Assembly (NCBI GenBank): GCA_002718515.1
Contig: PBEX01000001.1
Span: 7,117-26,179 of the forward strand
Direction: 5' to 3'
DNA: 19,063 nucleotides
DNA from: Phycisphaerae bacterium
Lineage (GTDB): Bacteria > Planctomycetota > Phycisphaerae > Phycisphaerales > SM1A02
A program made the position numbers and the translations under genes. Under the pieces are notes generated by a model. That model was not told the origin of the DNA. It did no database searches and saw nothing but the letters and a program-made list of their open reading frames with translations. Below, piece after piece: positions 7,396 through 13,233 of the stretch. Numbering within the stretch: position 1 is the first letter of the stretch; each line of letters opens with the position of its first letter.

Positions 7396-8799
7396 ATGTT
7401 CCTGCGTAGCGTCCATTGGATCTGCGCCCTGTGCTTTGGCATGCCTTGGGCCCAGGCCGAGGAGAAGCCCAACGTCGTTATATTCTTCACTGATGACCAA
7501 GGCACCTTGGACGCCCGTTGCTACGGCTCGAAACACTTGATCACGCCGAGCCTGGACAAACTGGCCGCCACCGGTACGCGCTTCACCCAAGCCTACGCTC
7601 ACTCCTTTTGCTGCCCATCGCGGGCCGCCCTGCTGACTGGCAGGCATCCTCAGCGCGGCAACGTCAATTCCTGGGTGCAAGGTGATATGCGGGCAGTCGA
7701 GAAAGGCATCAACATGGACCTAGCCGAAGTCACCTTGGCGGAGGCCTTGAAAGCCGGCGGTTACCGCACGGCGCTTTTTGGCAAATGGCACTTGGGGGCG
7801 CATCCTGACCACGGTCCCACACGCCAAGGCTTCGACGAATTCTTCGGCATACGCGGAGGCTTCGTCGAAAACCACACCCATTTCTTCCTACAGGGCGACG
7901 GCTTCCATGATCTCTATGAAGGGACCCGTGAAATCTGGGCCAAGGGAAGATATTTTCCGCAAATGACGATCGACCGGGCCAACCGCTTCATCGAGCAAAA
8001 CAAGAAACGCCCCTTCTTCATCTATCTCGCTCTCAACACGCCGCACTATCCCGAGCAACCGACGAAAGAACACCTCGCCAAGTTCGCCCACCTCGAGGAG
8101 CCACGCCGGACCTACTCCGCATTCGTCCACACCACCGATGACCTGATTGGCCAAGTGATGAAGAAACTGGATGCCCTCGGGTTGCGCGAGGACACCATAC
8201 TGAGCTTCATGAGCGACAACGGACACCAGTCCTACCAAAGCTATGACTTCTTCCAAGTGAAGATCGACAACCACCGCAGCGGCTACCACAAGGGGCATCG
8301 CTTCAGCGTGGGAGACCGCCCCAATGACGGTGGCGGCAACACCGGCAAGTGGACCGGCCACAAAGGCACTTTCTTCGAGGGCGGCATACGCGTGCCCGCC
8401 ATCATAAGCTACACCGCCAAGCTCCCCCAAGGACAGGTCCGCCACCAAGCGGTCACCGCCATGGACTGGTATCCCACCATACTCGAGCTCTGCGGCGTGA
8501 AGCCACCGAAAAAGAAGCTCGACGGACGTAGCCTCTTGCCCGTCATACGTTCGGCCAAGGCGCCCTCGCCTCATCCCACGCTCTATTTTCAATGGCAAAA
8601 CAACTGGGCCTTTCGCAAAGGCGACTGGAAACTCATTCGCAAAAAAGGGCGCTGGGAAGGAGCCCGCGAGCGCTTCTGGCTCTACAGCTTGGCCGGCGAC
8701 GAACCGGAGACCCATGACTACGCCAAGGAAAAACCAGAGGTCCTGAAAGAAATGATCCAGCTGCAAGCCGAGTGGAGCGCAAAGGCATTTCCCCAATAA
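7396..8799 (+). CDS. Secreted sulfatase, type I (S1 family, formylglycine)
   Basis: The 467-residue protein has a signal peptide (cleavage near residue 21, PWAQA/EEKPN) and the full arylsulfatase-type core. The metal-binding FFTDDQG carries D33 and D34. The activation motif C72-C-P-S-R76 followed by AALLTGR at 77-83 should be converted to formylglycine at C72 by a formylglycine-generating enzyme, which is not in the window. Further conserved blocks are FGKWHLG (K130, H132), H217 in NTPHYPE, MSDNGH (D274, N275), and GHKGTFFEGGIRVP (K323). Such enzymes remove sulfate esters from sulfated polysaccharides in the periplasm or outside the cell. The exact substrate and S1 subfamily cannot be told by eye. 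It follows the peroxidase gene by 45 nt and is convergent with the GH5 gene, their stops 12 nt apart. Confidence 0.95.
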   Translation: MFLRSVHWICALCFGMPWAQAEEKPNVVIFFTDDQGTLDARCYGSKHLITPSLDKLAATGTRFTQAYAHSFCCPSRAALLTGRHPQRGNVNSWVQGDMRAVEKGINMDLAEVTLAEALKAGGYRTALFGKWHLGAHPDHGPTRQGFDEFFGIRGGFVENHTHFFLQGDGFHDLYEGTREIWAKGRYFPQMTIDRANRFIEQNKKRPFFIYLALNTPHYPEQPTKEHLAKFAHLEEPRRTYSAFVHTTDDLIGQVMKKLDALGLREDTILSFMSDNGHQSYQSYDFFQVKIDNHRSGYHKGHRFSVGDRPNDGGGNTGKWTGHKGTFFEGGIRVPAIISYTAKLPQGQVRHQAVTAMDWYPTILELCGVKPPKKKLDGRSLLPVIRSAKAPSPHPTLYFQWQNNWAFRKGDWKLIRKKGRWEGARERFWLYSLAGDEPETHDYAKEKPEVLKEMIQLQAEWSAKAFPQ

Positions 8800-8811
8800 G
8801 CGGGACGCAGC

Positions 8812-9948
8812 CTATTTGCCCAACAGCGACTGGAGAAGCCTCACCTTGTGGGTCTCCTCGGTCTTCCAGTCATCCTTGACCAAGCCGCCTGTGTCGCCGC
8901 CATTGGGATTCCAGCACCAGTAGATGAAGCCGAGTTCCTTTTCCTTCAGGTAGGCCACGAAGTGGCGCTGCCAAATGCCTTCCTTCGACTTGGCGTCCAC
9001 TTTCCGCCCGCCGAATTCACCGACCAGCACGGGAGCAATTCCTTCACGGGCAATGTAATGAAACCCGGTCTCCCAACGGTAACGCAAATTGTTCGGGAAC
9101 TTGGGATCATCGAACCATTTCGCATGATGCACGCCCGTCCCGTATTCATGGGGTGAGTAGACCAGTTTGCGCGGCACCTTGAGGCGAACCGGGAACTTGC
9201 GCACCCCCTCCAGGTTGCCGCCCCACCAATGACCAGGCAATTTTTGGCCGGGCACGTTCTTGTCTATTCCCTCGACCACGATCAACCAGTCCGGATTCAC
9301 TTTGTGGATTGCATTGCCGGCGCGCTCCGCGGCCAGGCGCCAGTCGGTCTTCAGGTCGCCCGTTCCCCAACTGGCCCGGCCGTGCGGTTCGTTCTTGATG
9401 TCCGCGCCGATGACGTTGGCTTGCTTGCGGTAACGCTTGGCAAGCATCAGCCAAGTGTCGATCCAGTCCTTTTCGGTGTAGCCGTCCCCGTACCAAAGCT
9501 CGGGGATTTCACGATCATTGAGTCGATGAAAATCCAGCAAAATCAGCAAGTTCCGGCGCCTCGCCTCCTCGATGACCAAGTCCATTGCCTGCAGCGGGGT
9601 CTTGCCTTGGAAGTCGCGGTTGCTCCCCTTGTTGAAATCGATGCCACTGATTTTCCTGGATCGCAAGGCGTTCAATGAAAACGGCAGGCGTATTAGGTTG
9701 AAACCCATCTCGCTGATGTGCTGCAAAGTCTCCTTGTAGCCGCGGGCCCAAAGCCCGTGCGGAACATGGGTTTCCGTTTCCATGCCGAACCAGCTCACCC
9801 CCCGCACAAGGACGGGCGCGCCCTTGGCGTCGACGATCTTGGCCCCCTTGGTGGAGAAGGGAGTGGGCGGCAGTTTGTCAGCGGCAAGCACTCGGCTTGC
9901 CACGGTCAGTGACAAAACCATAGACAGTGCGATCAGTAATTTCTTCAT
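8812..9948 (-). CDS. Secreted endoglucanase, glycoside hydrolase family 5 (subfamily 1-like)
   Basis: The 378-residue protein has a Sec signal (MKKLLIALSMVLSLTVASRVLA) and a complete GH5 (beta/alpha)8 catalytic domain. The acid/base is E187 in GADIKNEPHG and the nucleophile is E311 in APVLVGEFGG. Other family blocks are RLPFSLNAL, LDFHRLND, DWRLAAERAGNAI, WWGGNLEGV and KLVYSPHEYGTGV. The pattern around the acid/base and WWGGNL closely resembles GH5_1 cellulases of the Acidothermus E1 type, so endo-beta-1,4-glucanase activity is the best guess. No carbohydrate-binding module is attached. It starts 36 nt after the small membrane protein gene on the same strand, so the two may be co-transcribed. 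Confidence 0.94.
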   Translation of the reverse strand: MKKLLIALSMVLSLTVASRVLAADKLPPTPFSTKGAKIVDAKGAPVLVRGVSWFGMETETHVPHGLWARGYKETLQHISEMGFNLIRLPFSLNALRSRKISGIDFNKGSNRDFQGKTPLQAMDLVIEEARRRNLLILLDFHRLNDREIPELWYGDGYTEKDWIDTWLMLAKRYRKQANVIGADIKNEPHGRASWGTGDLKTDWRLAAERAGNAIHKVNPDWLIVVEGIDKNVPGQKLPGHWWGGNLEGVRKFPVRLKVPRKLVYSPHEYGTGVHHAKWFDDPKFPNNLRYRWETGFHYIAREGIAPVLVGEFGGRKVDAKSKEGIWQRHFVAYLKEKELGFIYWCWNPNGGDTGGLVKDDWKTEETHKVRLLQSLLGK

Positions 9949-9984
9949 GGCGGCGGGATCGTGGGATTTCTTGTTTATGGGGCC

Positions 9985-10359
9985 CTACTCGGTGACCTCC
10001 GGCATATAGGAGAACACCAGGAAAGCGCAGACCGGCCATCCGATGAACCCCAACATGCTGAGAAGAATATTGTCTCGGCTCGACCTTGAGGCAAAGACGA
10101 CTTCCAAGGCAATGACGACCAGTTTGGAAACGAAGCTGATTCCAAACAGCAAAAGCGGGGACAGCCAGCCCAAGCGCAATCCGTAGCGCACCAGGAACAC
10201 GATGCCAGTGGCTATTCCGAGGAAGCAGGAGATGGACAAAACCACCTCGGCGGTTCGGCTTTCCCCACGAAAATTCTTGAGGTGCAGTTGCTGATAAAAC
10301 ACAAACGCCGAGAAAACGGAGAATGCCATGACCACATCCCATGGAATCGCATCAGTCAT
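9985..10359 (-). CDS. Small four-helix membrane protein, function unknown
   Basis: The 124-residue protein has four predicted transmembrane helices at about residues 8-27, 36-60, 63-90 and 97-119, separated by short basic or polar loops (HLKNFRGESR, ASRSSRDN). No catalytic or transport motif is recognised. It resembles generic small inner-membrane proteins with no assigned family. Codon use matches neighbouring genes, supporting a real gene. It precedes the GH5 gene with a 36-nt gap. No clear Shine-Dalgarno sequence stands before the ATG. Confidence 0.72.
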   Translation of the reverse strand: MTDAIPWDVVMAFSVFSAFVFYQQLHLKNFRGESRTAEVVLSISCFLGIATGIVFLVRYGLRLGWLSPLLLFGISFVSKLVVIALEVVFASRSSRDNILLSMLGFIGWPVCAFLVFSYMPEVTE

Positions 10360-10501
10360 GGAGCGAATCTATACCTCGGGGCGAACCACGGTCAATCCTG
10401 CGCGCTTGAAACAACTACTGCCCGAAAATGACATCCTGCGAGTCATAACTGCGCTGCAACACGAAGCGGCATAGCCGACCCTGAGCCACCTCCACTCTGA
10501 C

Positions 10502-10517
10502 GTTTGCAATCGCAAAC
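10502..10517. promoter_or_regulatory. Perfect palindrome upstream of the CvfB-like gene
   Basis: GTTTGCAATCGCAAAC is a 6-bp perfect inverted repeat with a 4-nt spacer, 71 nt before the ATG at 10589. It could be an operator for a dimeric regulator or a small hairpin. The rest of 10360-10588 shows no coding or RNA signal. Confidence 0.3.
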
Positions 10518-10588
10518 CCGAAACGCGACGAATAACAAATCAAAATCGATGTTTCGAAAATCCAAAGATTTGGTATAGACAACAGGAA

Positions 10589-11044
10589 ATGAAAAATGAT
10601 TTTGATTATTTAATCGAAACAGTTGAGCCGGACGAATTCTATCGATGGGAGAAAGTGGACTTGGAGGTATACGCCTTCACTGATTTGGGGATGAAGGTAG
10701 CGATCAATGATGAGTATACGGGATTGGTGTATAGTAATCAGGTTTATGAGGAGTACCACGAAGGGCAAAAACTCATAGGATATATTACAGGTGTTCGGGA
10801 AGATGGTAGAATTGATGTTTCCTTGCAGCCAGACAAAGGCAGGCATGTACGCTCAACTTCTGAAAAAATCATGACCCATCTCAAAGCGGCTGGTGGTAAA
10901 TCTGAATTTGCCGACAAAAGTTCTCCCGAAGATATAAAGGATGAATTTCAAGTAAGTAAAAAAGTATTCAAGCAAGCAATAGGCGCTCTATACAAACAGG
11001 GTAAGATCAAGATAACGGATGACGGAATAGAGCTTGTTAAATAA
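10589..11044 (+). CDS. Short CvfB-like protein (C-terminal S1 and winged-helix part only)
   Basis: The 151-residue protein matches the C-terminal half of the CvfB/YitL family of RNA-binding virulence regulators. Residues about 22-82 form an S1-like domain (VYAFTDLGMKVAIND, GLVYSNQVYEEY, GYITGVREDGRIDVSLQP). Residues 90-151 form the winged-helix end (KIMTHLKAAGGKS, DKSSPEDIKDEF, VSKKVFKQAIGALYKQGKI, ITDDGIEL). Typical CvfB proteins are about 280 residues with further S1 domains at the N-terminus; those are missing. The frame is open upstream, but the upstream translation does not resemble S1 domains. Base composition is much more AT-rich than the flanking genes. An AGGA sits only 1 nt before the ATG, too close for a normal ribosome binding site. 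It may be a natural single-domain RNA-binding protein or a truncated acquired gene. Confidence 0.8.
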   Translation: MKNDFDYLIETVEPDEFYRWEKVDLEVYAFTDLGMKVAINDEYTGLVYSNQVYEEYHEGQKLIGYITGVREDGRIDVSLQPDKGRHVRSTSEKIMTHLKAAGGKSEFADKSSPEDIKDEFQVSKKVFKQAIGALYKQGKIKITDDGIELVK

Positions 11045-11058
11045 GTATCCTTCTCCAT

Positions 11059-11083
11059 GCCTTGAAGGTGATGGCCTCAAGGC
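11059..11083 (+). terminator. Hairpin after the CvfB-like gene
   Basis: GCCTTGAAGG and CCTCAAGGC pair over 9 bp with one bulged A and a 6-nt loop, starting 14 nt after the stop. No T-tract follows, so it is a weak intrinsic-terminator candidate. Confidence 0.4.
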
Positions 11084-11107
11084 CGCGCAAATAACCCCGA
11101 CTGCATC

Positions 11108-11169
11108 CCCCTGGCGCCTCAGGGAATCGGCAAAGCGGTTGACGGGACTCGGGCTTTGGGTTGGGGTCG
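11108..11169 (+). repeat. Lipoprotein leader repeat, copy A
   Basis: This 62-bp sequence differs from copy B at only 3 positions, all in its first 21 bases; the last 41 bases are identical. It ends 4 nt before the start codon of the 40-residue lipoprotein. It contains TTGACG (11139-11144), a good -35 match without a convincing -10, and a G-rich TTGGGGT that could act as ribosome binding site. A CCCTG/CAGGG hairpin is possible at its start. Confidence 0.9.
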
Positions 11170-11173
11170 TAGG

Positions 11174-11296
11174 ATGAAAGTTATTCTACTCTCTCTATTT
11201 GTCGCCCTGCTCATGGTCGGCTGCAACGGAATGCCCGGAGCGCACAAGCCCCACGGAGGTGACGCATCTGACCTTCCCCCCCTGACAAACCCCTAG
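11174..11296 (+). CDS. Tiny putative lipoprotein (40 residues)
   Basis: This short frame encodes a lipoprotein signal peptide, MKVILLSLFVALLMVGC, with lipobox MVGC and the candidate lipidated Cys at residue 17. A 23-residue polar tail rich in Pro, Gly and Asp follows. The signal is similar in layout to those of the two downstream MORN lipoproteins, whose lipobox Cys is also residue 17. The frame is preceded by the same 62-bp leader as the next gene, and its TAG stop lies inside leader copy B. It is either a genuine small lipoprotein or the 5' remnant of a third family member that lost its MORN repeats. The tail shows no MORN pattern. Confidence 0.55.
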   Translation: MKVILLSLFVALLMVGCNGMPGAHKPHGGDASDLPPLTNP

Positions 11297-11351
11297 CGCC
11301 TCAGGGGATAGGCAAAGCGGTTGACGGGACTCGGGCTTTGGGTTGGGGTCG
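11290..11351 (+). repeat. Lipoprotein leader repeat, copy B
   Basis: Near-identical to copy A (59 of 62 bases). It ends 5 nt before the ATG of the 160-residue MORN lipoprotein and overlaps the stop codon of the tiny lipoprotein. Homology with copy C extends a little further upstream (CCCT-ACAA-CCCC), showing that the repeat unit includes some 3' flank of the preceding gene. Confidence 0.9.
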
Positions 11352-11356
11352 GGGCT

Positions 11357-11839
11357 ATGAGAAAAATGCTCCTCGCCACGTTCGTCGCCCTGTGGTTGTC
11401 GGGGTGCGGGGATGCACAGGAAGAAACGATTGACTTGGACGACCATGAGACCCGCAAAAGGATCATCGCTGAGGCGATTCATGACAACAAGCTCAAGCTT
11501 AAAGACTCAGGCTGGAAATGCTACGCCCCGAATAAGCAGACACCTTACACGGGATGGTCGAAGAACATGTACGACAATGGGCAGATAGCGATGTTGATTC
11601 AATGGAAGGACGGTAGGAAGAACGGCCTTTGGACGATGTGGTACAGCAACGGGCGGAAGCGGTACGATCAAAACTACAAGAAGGGTAAACTAATGACTAC
11701 GGTTGGTTGGATGCCCAATGGCGAAAAATGCCCCAAGACCAACGTTAAGAATGGGAATGGTGTCCGTGTTTTCTACCTTCCCGACGGGAGTGAAGGGTGG
11801 CGCAAAACCTTCAAGGACGGCGAAGAAGTCTCCGACTAA
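11357..11839 (+). CDS. MORN-repeat (YwqK-like) lipoprotein, 160 residues
   Basis: The start at 11357 is chosen over an in-frame ATG at 11321 because the latter lies inside the leader repeat and would spoil the signal peptide. The signal MRKMLLATFVALWLSGC has a classical lipobox with Cys17. An acidic linker and helix follow (IDLDDHETRKRIIAEAI), shared with the next gene. The rest is MORN_2-type beta-hairpin repeats: GWSKNMYDNGQIAMLIQWKDGRKNG, then WTMWYSNGRKRYDQNYKKG, a special module at 110-135 containing GEKCP, and a final RVFYLPDGSEGWRKTFKDG. Such repeats are known from proteins annotated as YwqK-family antitoxins, but that label comes from Bacillus and there is no toxin gene here. A surface-exposed binding or scaffold role is more likely. 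Confidence 0.85.
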   Translation: MRKMLLATFVALWLSGCGDAQEETIDLDDHETRKRIIAEAIHDNKLKLKDSGWKCYAPNKQTPYTGWSKNMYDNGQIAMLIQWKDGRKNGLWTMWYSNGRKRYDQNYKKGKLMTTVGWMPNGEKCPKTNVKNGNGVRVFYLPDGSEGWRKTFKDGEEVSD

Positions 11840-11855
11840 ACCAAACCCTTACAAC

Positions 11856-11899
11856 CCCCTAGCGCCTCAGGGAATCGGCAAAGCGGGTGACGCGACTCG
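11856..11899 (+). repeat. Lipoprotein leader repeat, copy C (partial)
   Basis: A 44-bp match to copies A and B that breaks off after ACTCG. It carries substitutions in the TTGACG element (now GTGACG). It lies 16 nt after the stop of the 160-residue MORN gene and 60 nt before the ATG of the 323-residue one; the intervening 60 bp are unrelated to the other leaders. Confidence 0.85.
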
Positions 11900-11948
11900 T
11901 TCCAAACTCCTCCAAAACTTGTAATAGGCGAAAGCGCCGGAAGGTGCT

Positions 11949-11952
11949 AAGG
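11949..11952 (+). promoter_or_regulatory. Probable ribosome binding site of the large MORN lipoprotein
   Basis: AAGG lies 7 nt before the ATG at 11960. Just upstream, GGCGAAAGCGCC at 11928-11939 can form a 4-bp GC-rich hairpin. Both lie in the segment that replaces the 3' part of the leader repeat. Confidence 0.45.
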
Positions 11953-11959
11953 TAGAGCC

Positions 11960-12931
11960 ATGAAGATATTACCTTCGGTTCTTTTAGTAGGTCTGCTGCT
12001 GGCGGGGTGCGGGGAGGTTCAGGAGGAGGAGGCGATTGACTGGGATGACAATGAATCCCGTGACAAGATCATCGCTGAAGCGCTTGAATTCGGGTATATG
12101 CCAGATAAAGAACTTCGCTGGAAAGACTCGATACTTGCACCCCATTTTGTCCGCCGAAAGGTCATCGTCAAATCCACGAAAAGGCTTTTTACGGGATGGA
12201 TGAAAGATATGTACGACAATGAACAGATCAAAAGCTTGAAGCAATACAAGGACGGCATAGGAGACGGGCTCAGGATTGAGTGGTACGAGCACGGGCAGAA
12301 GAAAAGGGAAGCCACTCACAAGGACGGCAAGTTAGTGACTGCCGTTGCATGGAAACCGAATGGCGAGAAGTGCCCTGAAACCAACATCTTGAACGGTAAT
12401 GGGGTTAGTGTGGAGTACAGCAAGCTCAACACTGGAGGGTTTGCCCAGACTTACAGGTCCACCTACAAAGAAGGCGAAGTGGTCATTGGAGAAAATGACC
12501 AATGTTGGAGTTCATGGTATGAGAACGGACATAAATGCGAGGAAAAAATCTACAAGGAAGGCAAGCTAATGTCTGCCGTTGTATGGAAACCAAATGGTGA
12601 GAAGTGTCCCGTGACCAACGTCGTGAACGGGAATGGGGTTTGGGCGAGGTACAATGAGGACGGGACGGAAAAGAGTCGCGACACATACAAGGACAGCAAG
12701 CGGAACGGGCTTTCGACGAGGTGGGACGAAAACGGACAGAAACAGGAGGAAGAAAACTGGAAGGATGGCAAGCAGGACGGTCTGGAGACGAGATGGTATT
12801 CCAACGGGCAGAAGAGATCTGAAAGAAACTGGAAGGACGACAAGCTAGACGGGGTTGCGGTTTTTTACCACGAGAGCGGGACTGAAAGTAATCGCGAAAC
12901 CTACAAGGACGGCAAAAGAGTCCGAGACTAA
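11960..12931 (+). CDS. MORN-repeat (YwqK-like) lipoprotein, 323 residues
   Basis: The signal peptide MKILPSVLLVGLLLAGC has a perfect lipobox (LAGC, Cys17). The acidic helix IDWDDNESRDKIIAEAL (26-42) is shared with the preceding gene. From residue 78 to the end the protein is a run of about eight MORN_2-type repeats of 23-25 residues (for example RWDENGQKQEEENWKDGKQDG at 254-274 and RWYSNGQKRSERNWKDDKLDG at 278-298). Two longer modules, at 123-148 and 201-226, share the pattern GKL..AV.WKPNGEKCP.TN..NGNG with the smaller paralog; their DNA is also similar, showing internal duplication. The protein is probably anchored to a membrane by lipid and forms an elongated beta-sheet rod. Its partner is unknown. 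No toxin-like gene is adjacent. Confidence 0.88.
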   Translation: MKILPSVLLVGLLLAGCGEVQEEEAIDWDDNESRDKIIAEALEFGYMPDKELRWKDSILAPHFVRRKVIVKSTKRLFTGWMKDMYDNEQIKSLKQYKDGIGDGLRIEWYEHGQKKREATHKDGKLVTAVAWKPNGEKCPETNILNGNGVSVEYSKLNTGGFAQTYRSTYKEGEVVIGENDQCWSSWYENGHKCEEKIYKEGKLMSAVVWKPNGEKCPVTNVVNGNGVWARYNEDGTEKSRDTYKDSKRNGLSTRWDENGQKQEEENWKDGKQDGLETRWYSNGQKRSERNWKDDKLDGVAVFYHESGTESNRETYKDGKRVRD

Positions 12932-12977
12932 AGCGGCCCCCTTGGCGGATATACTCGAACATCAAAAAGCACTATCA

Positions 12978-12995
12978 AACACGCTGGAGTGTGTT
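12978..12995. terminator. Hairpin between the MORN gene and tRNA-Cys
   Basis: AACACGC and GTGTGTT pair over 7 bp (one G-U) with a TGGA loop. On the plus strand T-rich sequence follows (GTAACTTTTGTTG); on the minus strand a run of five T follows 7 nt later. It could end transcription from both the MORN gene and the tRNA gene. Confidence 0.4.
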
Positions 12996-13016
12996 GTAAC
13001 TTTTGTTGTAACTTTT
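12993..13016 (+). repeat. Two tandem copies of a 12-mer
   Basis: GTTGTAACTTTT occurs twice in direct succession. It overlaps the 3' arm of the hairpin at 12978-12995. Its role is unknown; it may only be a slippage duplication. Confidence 0.6.
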
Positions 13017-13062
13017 CTCCGCAAACCCGCTTAAATGAGCCAAAGCCCAGTGTTCATCGAAC

Positions 13063-13137
13063 TGGAGGCGCGGGCGGGAATCGAACCCGCGAATAGAGGA
13101 TTTGCAATCCCCGGCCTTACCACTTGGCTACCGCGCC
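13063..13137 (-). tRNA. tRNA-Cys (anticodon GCA)
   Basis: Read on the minus strand, the sequence folds into a full cloverleaf. The acceptor stem is GGCGCGG/CCGCGCC, the D stem GCC/GGC, the anticodon arm GGGGA-TTGCAAA-TCCTC with anticodon GCA, and the T arm GCGGG-TTCGATT-CCCGC. The discriminator is U, as usual for bacterial tRNA-Cys, and CCA is encoded in the gene. It decodes UGC and UGU. Its 3' end points towards the MORN lipoprotein region. It is transcribed away from the divergent parA-rnc-mfd cluster. Confidence 0.96.
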
Positions 13138-13233
13138 GATCAGAGAAAGCGGCCCATTACATTGAGGTGAGATGTGGCATTCAAGAAAATTCGGAACTTA
13201 CGGCTCGACTTGTCGGCCATGAAATTCTAGCTA

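Noticed and set aside
7888..8796. 302-residue open frame on the minus strand
   Set aside because: It is antisense to the sulfatase gene with intact catalytic motifs; the reverse frame has no domain or signal.
11108..11124. Conserved structured RNA element at the start of the leader repeat
   Set aside because: A 4-5 bp CCCT/AGGG-type hairpin can form in all three copies, but the changes between copies shift or shorten the stem and are not compensatory. Evidence is too thin to call an RNA element.
11108..11899. Integron-like cassette array with attC-like repeats
   Set aside because: The repeats stand between single small genes as in integrons, but there is no matching pair of RYYYAAC and GTTRRRY boxes, no long imperfect palindrome and no integrase in the window.
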